The position numbers and the translations under genes are program-made. Below are positions 1 through 6,217 of a stretch of 55,308 bases of DNA, one piece after another; position 1 is the stretch's first letter; each line of letters starts with the position of its first letter. Origin of the DNA: a virus; IMG/VR virus record IMGVR_UViG_3300025585_000054, positions 1 through 55,308 of that record; one strand, written 5' to 3'. The notes below the pieces were generated by a model. The model ran no database searches. It was not told where the DNA came from and was given only the letters and a program-made list of their open reading frames with translations.

Positions 1-4
1 CGCT

Positions 5-72
5 GATCGGGGACGCCCTGCGGATCTGGGAACGACTTATGGCTGAAGTTGAATACATACTTCAATCGGAAG
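5..72. repeat. Diverged intergenic repeat, copy A (partial at window edge)
   Basis: This copy matches the segment at 5377-5455 in the same orientation. They share an identical 11-mer (GATCTGGGAAC at 23-33 and 5392-5402), a GATCGG/CGCCC block just before it and about 50 further bases with scattered changes. Read on the plus strand, one frame gives IWERLMAEVEYILQSEVF here and IWEQIRANFEYVLEIDSF there, so the resemblance is also visible at protein level. It lies just beyond the 3' end of the minus-strand gene at 77-280. Whether it is a regulatory repeat or the end of a plus-strand gene truncated by the window edge cannot be decided here. Confidence 0.5.
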
Positions 73-76
73 TTTT

Positions 77-280
77 CTACTTACGCTTATCAAGGTTTAC
101 CAAAGAGGGTCGGACAACATAACCATTATCTAAAGCAATCTGCGAAACCCGAGCCCGAGTAAGTCCAATACGTCTACCAATTTCAGCATATGATAAACCT
201 TCGTCAATCATATCTAAAATTTGCTTATTCCTAGCGTAAGTCTTACTCATCTTCTCAGCATCCACAAATTCATTATTCAT
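77..280 (-). CDS. Small helix-turn-helix DNA-binding protein
   Basis: A 67-residue protein whose centre (about residues 17-52, ILDMIDEGLSYAEIGRRIG followed by LTRARVSQIALDNGY) is a clear helix-turn-helix of the sigma-70 region 4 / Trp-repressor type: a helix, the AEIGRRIG first HTH helix, and a recognition helix RARVSQIA. It is probably a DNA-binding regulator of phage or host transcription. It is the last gene of the minus-strand small-gene block, and its start overlaps the end of the upstream gene by 8 bases. It is too short to carry any other domain. The target is unknown. Confidence 0.75.
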   Translation of the reverse strand: MNNEFVDAEKMSKTYARNKQILDMIDEGLSYAEIGRRIGLTRARVSQIALDNGYVVRPSLVNLDKRK

Positions 281-581
281 TATCTAAACCCTTTTCTAAT
301 TTCTCGTGGTATAACCGTCCGTGCTCAGCATCGTTTTTGTCAATTTTACGATATGTTGCACCATTCGGATTAAAGAAGTATTCGTTTAGCGGCCCAACTT
401 CTTCAGTAGAGGGGCCATACTCAAAGATTCTAGCAAACCAAGCTGATGGGGTGAAGCCATACTCTTTATTGAAACGTACCGTCGCAACGCTTGTTGCCTC
501 TTGAGCATCTTGAGCATCATGGATTAAGATAGGCAGTCTAAACTCTACTACCCAATAACTTTTACTTTCTTCTGTTGCCAT
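273..581 (-). CDS. Hypothetical protein of the small-gene block
   Basis: A 102-residue protein of unknown function. The N-terminal half reads as alternating strands (SYWVVEFRLPILIHDAQDAQEATSVA), compatible with a small alpha/beta fold, and the C-terminus is charged and helical. The start is supported by a GAGGT ribosome site 5-6 bases upstream, within the end of the tiny membrane gene at 589-717. It overlaps the HTH gene downstream by 8 bases, as expected for a translationally coupled operon. No catalytic motif or cysteine pair is visible. Confidence 0.7.
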   Translation of the reverse strand: MATEESKSYWVVEFRLPILIHDAQDAQEATSVATVRFNKEYGFTPSAWFARIFEYGPSTEEVGPLNEYFFNPNGATYRKIDKNDAEHGRLYHEKLEKGLDNE

Positions 582-588
582 TATTACC

Positions 589-717
589 TCAAATACAAAA
601 TAGGATTAGGATTACGAACGGAAAAAAGATTACAAGCATTACACCAAAGGTAGCAATAAGAATTGCCATAATGGTGAAAAACAAAATATATCTTGCAATA
701 CCAAAGGCTAGCCACAT
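589..717 (-). CDS. Tiny single-pass or hairpin membrane protein (42 aa)
   Basis: This short reading frame starts with ATG immediately after the stop codon of the 718-2172 gene (TAAATG) and ends 7 bases before the next start. The translation is almost entirely hydrophobic (it begins MWLAFGIARYILFF, then MAILIATFGVMLVIFFPFV), enough for one or two transmembrane helices. It fills what would otherwise be a 136-base gap in a block where neighbouring genes abut or overlap, which supports its being real. There is no strong ribosome site, so translational coupling is likely. A role in membrane perturbation, superinfection exclusion or lysis is possible but not shown. Confidence 0.6.
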   Translation of the reverse strand: MWLAFGIARYILFFTIMAILIATFGVMLVIFFPFVILILFCI

Positions 718-2172
718 TTAAACACTATCCAAATCTGCTAGAAGCATCATCAGCCTACCGATACGCCTATCTGCAATATCGCGGAAATGCCTATCGGTAT
801 CGCCATAACCAGTAGTAGCGTGATCGAGCTCATGAACAATAGTAGCCACCATATGCTCCACGCCCAAGTCCAAGGCCCTCACAGAAAGCATAATCTTTCT
901 GTCATCTGCTACCCAGACACCATGAATAGTTTCTTGATGACCACGGGGGGCAAACGGAACAAACTCAATATCATCAGAGATTGTCTCGAAACGACCCACA
1001 ACATTCAACGCCTTAGTCAGAGTGGCTTGACGAACATAGCTCAACTCATCAACAATATCAAAGTCGGCACGAGTGCCCAGAATATTGGAGACATTGAGTT
1101 CTACATCACTCGGGCTGCTGACAATAAGGCGATAGACAATATAGTTATCAACCTCACGTGCAGTTAGACCACGCATCTGAAGCTGAATGGCAAGCTCTTC
1201 CGAATAATGACCTTCGACACCGGAAGGACAAATAGGAATGCAAGTCTCACCATATTGCTCAACCCAAACCTCGGCCCAAGCAGCATCAGACTTCAAATGA
1301 TCGAAATGATACGCTGCCAGACACCACTCCACGCAGGAATCATACTCAGAGCTTTTGTCGAGGATGAAGATATCACGAATAGCATCTTTATCGCTCAAGT
1401 TACGCAAAGCATAGGATGCTACTGAATCAATCTGATAAGCATCAGAGATGCGTCGCTCCTCGTTCAGTCTAAAACCGCTGTGTTGATACGAGAAGATAGC
1501 ACAAGGATCAGCAGTATCACCAATCCAGATACCACCCTTGCCGTAAAGTTTGCCATCAGACACATGAGAAACACACTGCCTAACGGAATCCTCAATTACA
1601 TAGTTCTTGTAAAGACCAATATCCGAACCGCCAGCAGCCTTGGAAATAAAGTCAGGCTTAGCCTCGTGCTTGAAATACAAGTCATTATTATCAAAGAACT
1701 CAAGCAAATCTGGATCGGCAGAGAGATAGACATCGAAATAGCCATCTTTACGTTCAACGCTATCAACAATCTCTACGCTGTAATCTGCACCGAACTCCAA
1801 GTTAGCATCGAGAGCATTCGCAAATGCCTCACGATAAATCTGGAAATCAGTATCCCACGAGATTACACCCGCATCAAGAGAGAAAGACGAAGGGATATCA
1901 GTTACGCCTTCTTCAGTCGTGTAGCGATAGTAAACGATGTCGTAGCCGTCAACATCCTTGGTAATGTAATCCAAGCGGTAATCACCACGGTCATCGCTAC
2001 CGAGACAAATCCACTCAAAACCCTTACGAATAGCAGCAACAGGCGCCAACTTAGCACCCGAGCCAAACTGGCCTACAGTAGATTCATTATCGCGCTTAGA
2101 AGAGATACCCATCTTCTCCAAGCGAATACGCGGCACACAGTCCGCACGGTTACGGAATCGAATATAACTCAC
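718..2172 (-). CDS. GHKL-like ATPase motifs with C-terminal HExxH metallopeptidase-like domain
   Basis: A 484-residue protein started by GTG, with a GGAGG site 4-5 bases upstream. Residues 33-41 (VGQFGSGAK) resemble the glycine-rich G2/lid loop of Hsp90/gyrase-type GHKL ATPases and phage rIIA-like proteins. Residues 114-123 (REAFANALDA) look like the N-box (ExxxNxxD) that binds Mg-ATP. In classical GHKL proteins the N-box comes first, so the order looks permuted. Near the C-terminus, HELDH at 447-451, followed by a Gly-Asp-rich stretch, is a zincin HExxH motif. The middle (about 150-420) is not recognised. This is the largest gene of the small-gene block. Function is unknown; a protein-remodelling or host-takeover role is a guess. 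Confidence 0.7.
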   Translation of the reverse strand: MSYIRFRNRADCVPRIRLEKMGISSKRDNESTVGQFGSGAKLAPVAAIRKGFEWICLGSDDRGDYRLDYITKDVDGYDIVYYRYTTEEGVTDIPSSFSLDAGVISWDTDFQIYREAFANALDANLEFGADYSVEIVDSVERKDGYFDVYLSADPDLLEFFDNNDLYFKHEAKPDFISKAAGGSDIGLYKNYVIEDSVRQCVSHVSDGKLYGKGGIWIGDTADPCAIFSYQHSGFRLNEERRISDAYQIDSVASYALRNLSDKDAIRDIFILDKSSEYDSCVEWCLAAYHFDHLKSDAAWAEVWVEQYGETCIPICPSGVEGHYSEELAIQLQMRGLTAREVDNYIVYRLIVSSPSDVELNVSNILGTRADFDIVDELSYVRQATLTKALNVVGRFETISDDIEFVPFAPRGHQETIHGVWVADDRKIMLSVRALDLGVEHMVATIVHELDHATTGYGDTDRHFRDIADRRIGRLMMLLADLDSV

Positions 2173-2417
2173 TTATCCTCCTTCTCTGCTGGAACAATAA
2201 ACTCACGGGATACTACGCCAAAGAATCTGCGAGTTTTGGCGTCTTCAATATAAATACCATCTTCAACGTCATGAAATGGCCACCCAAAGGGATATGTTCT
2301 ACGCACAAGCGTAGTCTCTTGTGGATACCAAGGCTTCAAACTTCGTTTGTTTTTATAGTTAGGAATAAACCAATACAATTCTTCTGCTGGTTTCTGATTA
2401 ATCCTAATCCTAGTCAT
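2169..2417 (-). CDS. Hypothetical protein, 82 aa
   Basis: A short basic and aromatic-rich protein (many Trp, Tyr, Phe, Pro and Arg) with no recognised domain. Its ATG overlaps the stop codon of the upstream zinc-ribbon gene (TGATG), and its own end overlaps the start of the large ATPase/peptidase gene by 4 bases, so it is embedded in a translationally coupled string. The composition (FIPNYKNKRSLKPWYP) suggests a small compact beta domain, possibly nucleic-acid binding. That is inference only. Confidence 0.65.
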   Translation of the reverse strand: MTRIRINQKPAEELYWFIPNYKNKRSLKPWYPQETTLVRRTYPFGWPFHDVEDGIYIEDAKTRRFFGVVSREFIVPAEKEDK

Positions 2418-2686
2418 CAGTAAACATCATCCGGCCAATAAGGTTCTTTCTCGGGAATGTCATCTGCATCATACTCTGGCCTCGTATCGATTTCGCCGTC
2501 CCACTCTTTAGAGCACTGCGGGCACTGAAAGGAATACGTGGCATAAATCGAACCGTAGTCTGCTTCGACTTCAATCTCACCAGACCAACCACAATCGCAA
2601 CTTTCATCGACTGCAGTTTCTCTAGCATTCCATCCGGGTAAATCACTATGAGTTACACCATCAGGAAGATTATCATATCTACCCAT
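2417..2686 (-). CDS. Small zinc-ribbon protein
   Basis: An 89-residue acidic protein with two cysteine pairs, CDCGWSGE and CPQCSKEWDGE, spaced about 23 residues apart. This is the signature of a zinc ribbon. The ATG at 2686 is chosen because an AGGAG site lies 7 bases upstream; the frame stays open a little further upstream without support. It overlaps the preceding gene by 8 bases and the following gene by 1. It is one of several small zinc-binding proteins in this block (compare 4231-4548, 4552-4983 and 4987-5193). Its binding partner is unknown. Confidence 0.75.
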   Translation of the reverse strand: MGRYDNLPDGVTHSDLPGWNARETAVDESCDCGWSGEIEVEADYGSIYATYSFQCPQCSKEWDGEIDTRPEYDADDIPEKEPYWPDDVY

Positions 2687-3050
2687 CCTCACTCTCCTCT
2701 TCAACCCAAGCGTCACAGTACTCAATATCGAGCAAGTTTACAAAAGCAATATCCTTAATAGCCTTATTTGCAAACTGCCCATCTGCATAGTTTTCAGCAA
2801 ACTTCTTTTGATAATCTTGAATAGCAGCACGCAAAAAGTACATAAACCCAAAACTGCATGCAGAGGTATCATTGATATTAGCATCAAACTTATATTGAAC
2901 ATCAATAGTAAGACGCATACCATTATCTGGTTCCCTCAAGTCAAGGGCTTCCAGAACCTCACGCTTAGCGTCATCTGGGATGTCAGTATTAATAATAACC
3001 TGCTGCACGTAAGCAGTGCTATCACCATCTACATCTGGCCAAAAAGACAT
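2679..3050 (-). CDS. Hypothetical protein, 123 aa
   Basis: An acidic protein of unknown function. A beta-strand stretch (MRLTIDVQYKF, about residues 45-55) is followed by a helix (FMYFLRAAIQDYQKKFAE), and the tail is rich in Asp and Glu (CDAWVEEESEDG). The same overall pattern, a strand such as RWRISFDVEIEYG close to a helical part, occurs in the 3298-3735 protein, so the two may be distant relatives. The start is a TAATG overlap with the upstream stop; no strong ribosome site is visible. Confidence 0.65.
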   Translation of the reverse strand: MSFWPDVDGDSTAYVQQVIINTDIPDDAKREVLEALDLREPDNGMRLTIDVQYKFDANINDTSACSFGFMYFLRAAIQDYQKKFAENYADGQFANKAIKDIAFVNLLDIEYCDAWVEEESEDG

Positions 3051-3298
3051 TAGATATCTAACTTTCCCTGCTCATCACAAGGCTTAATATCAGCCTCATT
3101 CACACCAATCCAATAGAAATGCGGAGGGTTGTGGCATTCACAAGCAATACCGACAAACTCATTCATCTTACCGAGAAATCCGGCGCCAATGAAATCATTA
3201 GCATTAGCAGAACGCACAACGGTAAAGACTCTACCGTGCTTTCGCACGATAGAGTCCACCCGTCCCGCATCTAACGCTTCAATAGAAACTTTAGTCAT
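3050..3298 (-). CDS. Hypothetical protein, 82 aa
   Basis: A short protein with two predicted strands early (VRKHGRVFTVVRSA) and three cysteines (CECHNPPHFYWIGVNEADIKPC), which together with histidines could bind a metal. The spacing does not match a standard ribbon. It starts at a TAATG junction, with AGGAAG about 4 bases upstream, and ends at a TAATG junction with the next gene. It belongs to the coupled small-gene block. No function is assigned. Confidence 0.65.
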   Translation of the reverse strand: MTKVSIEALDAGRVDSIVRKHGRVFTVVRSANANDFIGAGFLGKMNEFVGIACECHNPPHFYWIGVNEADIKPCDEQGKLDI

Positions 3299-3735
3299 TA
3301 GGCTTCCTGACTATTTTCATAAGCGACATTTTGCACACCATCAATCCTACCAATAAACGACTCTGCATCGGTAGCTACATCATCGATATCGGTGCCGTAC
3401 TCAATTTCAACGTCAAAAGAGATACGCCATCTGAGCGACGGCATCTCAAGGCCAAGGTCATAGAAAATGCACTCTCGGAGGTATTCTCCAATATCGTTAC
3501 TCATCAACGAACGAATAACGTCTTCCTTGAAAGCTGCAAGAGCACGACCCGACTGCCAATGAGCATTTCGAAGGTCATCGATAGTCTTATTCTTGTTGGC
3601 AAGCGCAATCTCAGCCTCAGCAAGGCCTTGAATCATTGCATCAATTTCAAGTCCACGCTGACGGATCTCTGCTGTCTTAGCCTGAACAGTTTCATTATCA
3701 TTATTAACGGGGAAGGACCCCATAGGCATAGTCAT
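3298..3735 (-). CDS. Hypothetical coiled-coil protein, 145 aa
   Basis: Residues about 15-75 form a long amphipathic helix or coiled coil (AEIRQRGLEIDAMIQGLAEA, then EIALANKNKTIDDLRNAHW). The C-terminal third is beta-rich with an acidic helix (RWRISFDVEIEYGTDIDDVA). It starts at ATG with AGGAGAG upstream, at a TAATG overlap with the gene before it. The combination suggests a small oligomeric protein. No enzymatic motif is visible. It may be distantly related to the 2679-3050 protein through the FDVEIEYG strand. Confidence 0.65.
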   Translation of the reverse strand: MTMPMGSFPVNNDNETVQAKTAEIRQRGLEIDAMIQGLAEAEIALANKNKTIDDLRNAHWQSGRALAAFKEDVIRSLMSNDIGEYLRECIFYDLGLEMPSLRWRISFDVEIEYGTDIDDVATDAESFIGRIDGVQNVAYENSQEA

Positions 3736-4241
3736 TATGCACTCTCCTTGTTGTTGGAATAGAACTTTTCACTAATACCGTAACCCTTTGCCTGAATGAA
3801 CTCCCAATCAGGCTCAGAGTTATTATTCATATTGATAGTAGTTACTAGCGTTACTTGATTATTATCAATTTTAAAGATAGTCATTGTACTCGAAGGCACA
3901 TCAATAATGTAAGCCCACTCAGCACACCAAAGATCATCTTCCTCAGAACCCGTCCAAGTAACCCAATCTTCTGCACTAGCGTCTGTGTAAATCGTTCCGT
4001 AGCCCGGAACCACATTTCGCAGTTCTTCTCCATTGATAATATCAGGCACTAGCTTACTTTCATTTAGGCTAGACCACTGATAGTTGGTAATGAAAAGCGT
4101 GGCGGCAACTCTTTCGATGCCGTCACGCTTCACTAAATCCCAAATGGCTTTGCCATTATAGGTCGGATACCCATCCCAATGGCAATAACGACCACGAAAG
4201 CCGTCACCATAAGGATGACCAATAATGCTTCTAGTTGACAT
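3735..4241 (-). CDS. Conserved phage hypothetical (MSTRS...YCHWDGYP family)
   Basis: A 168-residue protein. The N-terminal pattern MSTRSIIGHPYGDGFRGRYC followed by HWDGYPTYNG is one I recognise as recurring in uncharacterised proteins of many phages and some bacteria: a small beta-rich protein with an invariant YCHWDGYP core. The frame extends 30 codons upstream, but that part encodes an unlikely hydrophobic leader inside the preceding gene, so the ATG at 4241 is preferred. It overlaps the upstream zinc-ribbon gene by 11 bases. Biochemical function is unknown. Confidence 0.7.
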   Translation of the reverse strand: MSTRSIIGHPYGDGFRGRYCHWDGYPTYNGKAIWDLVKRDGIERVAATLFITNYQWSSLNESKLVPDIINGEELRNVVPGYGTIYTDASAEDWVTWTGSEEDDLWCAEWAYIIDVPSSTMTIFKIDNNQVTLVTTINMNNNSEPDWEFIQAKGYGISEKFYSNNKESA

Positions 4242-4548
4242 CTTTTGGACTCCAAGGCATAGCGATAGGATTAATATAATTTTCATGAGGATCACCAACC
4301 ACGTGATAACAAGTATCACAATATGGACCATCAGTCCATTCTTTGTTGGTATCCATAAGAAGCCAAATACCGAGACTATCTACCCCCTTGCAACGTGAAC
4401 AGATATCGTAATCACCATCACGCTTTACAATACGAAGTGCATCTTCTTCATCTTCGTCATACCATAAATCAGAAGCATGAAGCATAAAGTCACGCACAAC
4501 GACTGGCATAAAAATACCGTTGCTAGGTAGGTAGTCTTTGATGTCCAT
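4231..4548 (-). CDS. Zinc-ribbon protein, paralogue of 4552-4983
   Basis: A 105-residue protein with CSRC and CDTC pairs about 24 residues apart and the intervening motif SLGIWLL. The stretch C-x2-C, S-[IL]-G-x-W-L-L, G-P-x-C-x2-C-Y is shared almost exactly with the C-terminal half of its upstream neighbour, so the two genes are a tandem duplication. The N-terminus (about residues 1-45) is acidic and unrelated. A GAGGT site lies about 11 bases from the ATG. It is likely a small metal-stabilised adaptor or nucleic-acid-binding protein; the partner is unknown. Confidence 0.75.
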   Translation of the reverse strand: MDIKDYLPSNGIFMPVVVRDFMLHASDLWYDEDEEDALRIVKRDGDYDICSRCKGVDSLGIWLLMDTNKEWTDGPYCDTCYHVVGDPHENYINPIAMPWSPKDVN

Positions 4549-4551
4549 AAT

Positions 4552-4983
4552 CTATGATACCTCATTTCCACCATAGTAATCGTGGCTCATATCAACATAA
4601 CAAGATGAGCAGAGCGGACCAGAGATAATCTCATTATATCCATTACGCTCAACTTCAAGAAGCCACATACCAATAGAACCTTCACGATTACAGTTGCTAC
4701 AAGGCACTGGATTACTATCATCTTCACTATAAGAAGAATCACGAAACTCAATGTCAAGAGTTTCATAAGTAATAGTTCCAGGCTCAATACCAGCATTAGC
4801 AGGATGCCGATACTTAGCATTCTGCTCTTCGAACAAATCGATACGTCGAATCAAAGCGTTACGCTCAGCGTACTCGCTACAACGACGACAAAGAAAGTTC
4901 TTCACTTCAGTATCATCAGGAATACCATAGTTAGTCTGGCACACCATGCAATATGTTCCATCCCAGAACTCAATATCAGTCAT
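4552..4983 (-). CDS. Double zinc-ribbon protein
   Basis: A 143-residue protein with four cysteine pairs: CMVC and CRRC in the first 35 residues (one ribbon) and CSNC and CSSC in the last 50 (a second ribbon). The second carries the SIGMWLL and GPLCSSCY motifs shared with the downstream gene at 4231-4548. A charged helix (YAERNALIRRIDLFEEQNAK) links the two. The start follows GAGGTTAGATT. The N-terminal ribbon is probably a third relative of the family. Role unknown; DNA, RNA or RNA-polymerase binding is plausible for phage zinc ribbons. Confidence 0.75.
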   Translation of the reverse strand: MTDIEFWDGTYCMVCQTNYGIPDDTEVKNFLCRRCSEYAERNALIRRIDLFEEQNAKYRHPANAGIEPGTITYETLDIEFRDSSYSEDDSNPVPCSNCNREGSIGMWLLEVERNGYNEIISGPLCSSCYVDMSHDYYGGNEVS

Positions 4984-4986
4984 AAT

Positions 4987-5193
4987 CTAACCTCTTTTCG
5001 GATTGTAGGCTTGTGCGGAAACAGAATCAACAAACATAGGCTGATAGCCAGCCTTATGTCCACAAACAAGAACAATACGATTAGTGCGACTCAATCCTAA
5101 CTTTACGCAGTTATCGGATTGGCACCAATCATACCCTAACGCAATACGCTCAGAAGAAACATCGTTATTATGGCAAAACTTACACTTACTCAT
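4987..5193 (-). CDS. Small zinc-binding protein, first gene of the small-gene block
   Basis: A 68-residue protein beginning MSKCKFCHNNDVSSERIALG, with CKFC and a later CQSDNC, plus another Cys/His pair (VCGH). This is consistent with a compact zinc finger. The ATG at 5193 is fixed by a strong GGAGGT site 6 bases upstream; a longer frame starting further up lacks one. It is the first gene behind the promoter at 5241-5270, so it would be the first product of this transcription unit. Function is unknown. Confidence 0.75.
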   Translation of the reverse strand: MSKCKFCHNNDVSSERIALGYDWCQSDNCVKLGLSRTNRIVLVCGHKAGYQPMFVDSVSAQAYNPKRG

Positions 5194-5240
5194 AAAATAA
5201 CCTCCATTCTGATTCGGATAGGTGTGGCAGGTCAGGGTCG

Positions 5241-5270
5241 AGAATAACACGCGGGAAATCGACTTGTCAA
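5241..5270 (-). promoter_or_regulatory. Sigma-70-like promoter for the 5193-77 gene block
   Basis: On the minus strand a perfect -35 box TTGACA (5270-5265) is followed, after 18 bases, by TATTCT (5246-5241, four of six matches to TATAAT). Transcription would start near 5234, about 40 bases before the ATG at 5193 with its GGAGGT site. It lies in the only sizeable gap in this part of the window. This is the best consensus promoter I can see, which fits an early transcription unit read by host RNA polymerase. Confidence 0.6.
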
Positions 5271-5353
5271 GGCATTTCTTTTTGGGTCGCAGAATCGGTG
5301 CTCTCAGATCTCACCGAATGACGCCCCGCCCCGATCGGAAATCCAGACGCCGA

Positions 5354-5386
5354 GGCGCCGATCGGAAGATGCATCCGATCGGCGCC
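5354..5386. other. Perfect 12-bp GC-rich inverted repeat
   Basis: The arms GGCGCCGATCGG (5354-5365) and CCGATCGGCGCC (5375-5386) are exact reverse complements around a 9-base loop. They sit in a GC-rich island inside an AT-rich genome. No T-run follows on either strand, so it is not a standard intrinsic terminator. It lies upstream of the promoter at 5241-5270 and next to repeat copy B. It could be a protein-binding palindrome, an RNA structure or part of a packaging or replication signal. Confidence 0.6.
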
Positions 5387-5491
5387 CAAGCGATCTGGGA
5401 ACAGATTAGGGCTAACTTTGAATATGTATTAGAAATCGATTCTTTTATTTCTATCTCTCAATCTAATCCAAATCAAATGGCCGACATCTGA
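5369..5491 (+). CDS. Possible short plus-strand peptide gene (40 aa), uncertain
   Basis: This is the only plausible plus-strand gene in the window. The frame from ATG at 5369 includes IWEQIRANFEYVLEIDSF, which resembles the plus-strand translation of repeat copy A. It would end 12 bases before the inverted repeat at 5504-5543, which is followed by T5 on the plus strand, as an intrinsic terminator would be. It would be convergent with the lysozyme gene and divergent from the 5193 gene. Against it: no convincing ribosome site, a GC-rich palindromic start and the very small size. The repeat may simply be non-coding. Confidence 0.25.
   Translation: MHPIGAQAIWEQIRANFEYVLEIDSFISISQSNPNQMADI
5377..5455. 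repeat. Diverged intergenic repeat, copy B
   Basis: This is the second copy of the element at the left edge of the window. GATCGG/CGCCC and GATCTGGGAAC are conserved, followed by about 50 bases of decaying identity. Many differences fall at synonymous or conservative positions when read as plus-strand codons. It overlaps the 3' arm of the palindrome at 5354-5386 and most of the possible short reading frame at 5369-5491. Confidence 0.5.
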
Positions 5492-5503
5492 AACCATCTT
5501 TGA

Positions 5504-5543
5504 ATGCACTTATACTTTACATAAGCTTAGACATTAAGTGCAT
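5504..5543. terminator. Inverted repeat after the lysozyme gene, possible bidirectional terminator
   Basis: The arms ATGCACTTA (5504-5512) and TAAGTGCAT (5535-5543) are exact complements with a 22-base loop. On the plus strand the second arm is followed by CATTTTT. The element lies 20 bases past the stop of the lysozyme-like gene (minus strand), and the T-run favours termination of plus-strand transcripts. The modest stem makes efficiency uncertain. Confidence 0.4.
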
Positions 5544-5563
5544 CATTTTTAGCGTTTAAATTT

Positions 5564-6154
5564 TTACAAATTCCAAGGACTACGACCGCTACCTTGATAT
5601 AAAGACCAAGCTGCTTTAATATTACATTCTGGAACAGTCCAGTCTGTGTGCCCGCACACAGCGAGAAAAATACCGCTATGCATAGGCATCATCATCTGAA
5701 ATAATCCAGATGCACCGGATGCATTTCTTGCAGTCGGGATACACCTTGATTCCCGATACGCAATAGAGATAGCCCATTCTGCATCTCTTTGCCAAATACT
5801 GCGAATCAAATCTGCGTATTGGCAGGGGCTACTACTCCGAGGCTGTTGAGCAACATTTGTCGTAGGTGTTGCTGCTCTTTGTCTTGCCAGCGTTTCCGAC
5901 CGCCTGCGTTCTTCGGCCTGCTGTGCGGCAATTCTATTCTTCTCTACTTGCGTATTCCAGAGAACCACAGCCTCTTGGTGCTCTTGGAATCTAACTCTTT
6001 GTTCTGCCCGAATTTGGTTGAATACCTTTGTGTCGTCAACCACGATACTTTCTCTGGATGCTTTCGGTGAAGCATCCGTATTACTATGTTTATCAGTGAT
6101 TCCACCGATTGATGCTGTTATAAGTAAGATTAAACTCGATAATAATATTCTCAT
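5564..6154 (-). CDS. Secreted lysozyme/transglycosylase-like protein (SLT/Rpf-like)
   Basis: A 196-residue protein. It begins with a signal-peptide-like segment (MRILLSSLILLITASIGGI) and then a long charged Gln/Glu/Arg-rich helix (about residues 48-92). The C-terminal domain (about 112-196) contains AYRESRC, in which the Glu would be the catalytic acid of lysozyme-fold transglycosylases, followed by ASGLFQM, the typical SGLFQ motif. It likely cleaves peptidoglycan during lysis or entry. AGGAG 6 bases from the ATG fixes the start. The catalytic domain is short, so it could be a virion-associated or accessory lysin rather than the main endolysin. No amidase or wall-binding domain is seen. Confidence 0.8.
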   Translation of the reverse strand: MRILLSSLILLITASIGGITDKHSNTDASPKASRESIVVDDTKVFNQIRAEQRVRFQEHQEAVVLWNTQVEKNRIAAQQAEERRRSETLARQRAATPTTNVAQQPRSSSPCQYADLIRSIWQRDAEWAISIAYRESRCIPTARNASGASGLFQMMMPMHSGIFLAVCGHTDWTVPECNIKAAWSLYQGSGRSPWNL

Positions 6155-6172
6155 AATTTCTCCTTCTGCCGG

Positions 6173-6178
6173 ATTATC
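6173..6178 (-). promoter_or_regulatory. Possible -10 box upstream of the lysozyme-like gene
   Basis: On the minus strand GATAAT (five of six matches to TATAAT) lies 18 bases before the ATG at 6154. A start about 7 bases downstream would leave a very short leader carrying AAGGAG. It follows the strong hairpin at 6218-6266, which would otherwise cut off transcription from upstream. No convincing -35 box is visible. Confidence 0.3.
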
Positions 6179-6217
6179 GGCTATTTTTCGGCTAGCCTAC
6201 TTTGACTCTCCGAATAA

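Noticed and set aside
1480-2253. 257-codon plus-strand frame opposite the ATPase/peptidase gene
   Set aside because: It is antisense to a well-supported gene with a strong ribosome site and motifs; the translation is low-complexity Ile/Thr/Asn-rich and has no start signal.
2410-2646. Minus-strand 78-codon frame overlapping the zinc-ribbon gene
   Set aside because: The alternative frame at 2417-2686 has cysteine pairs and AGGAG at its start; this frame is a shadow.
5270-5345. Possible tRNA-like fold in the GC-rich part of the intergenic island
   Set aside because: One stem (TCGGTG/CACCGA) looked like an arm, but there is no consistent acceptor stem, anticodon arm or T-loop consensus.
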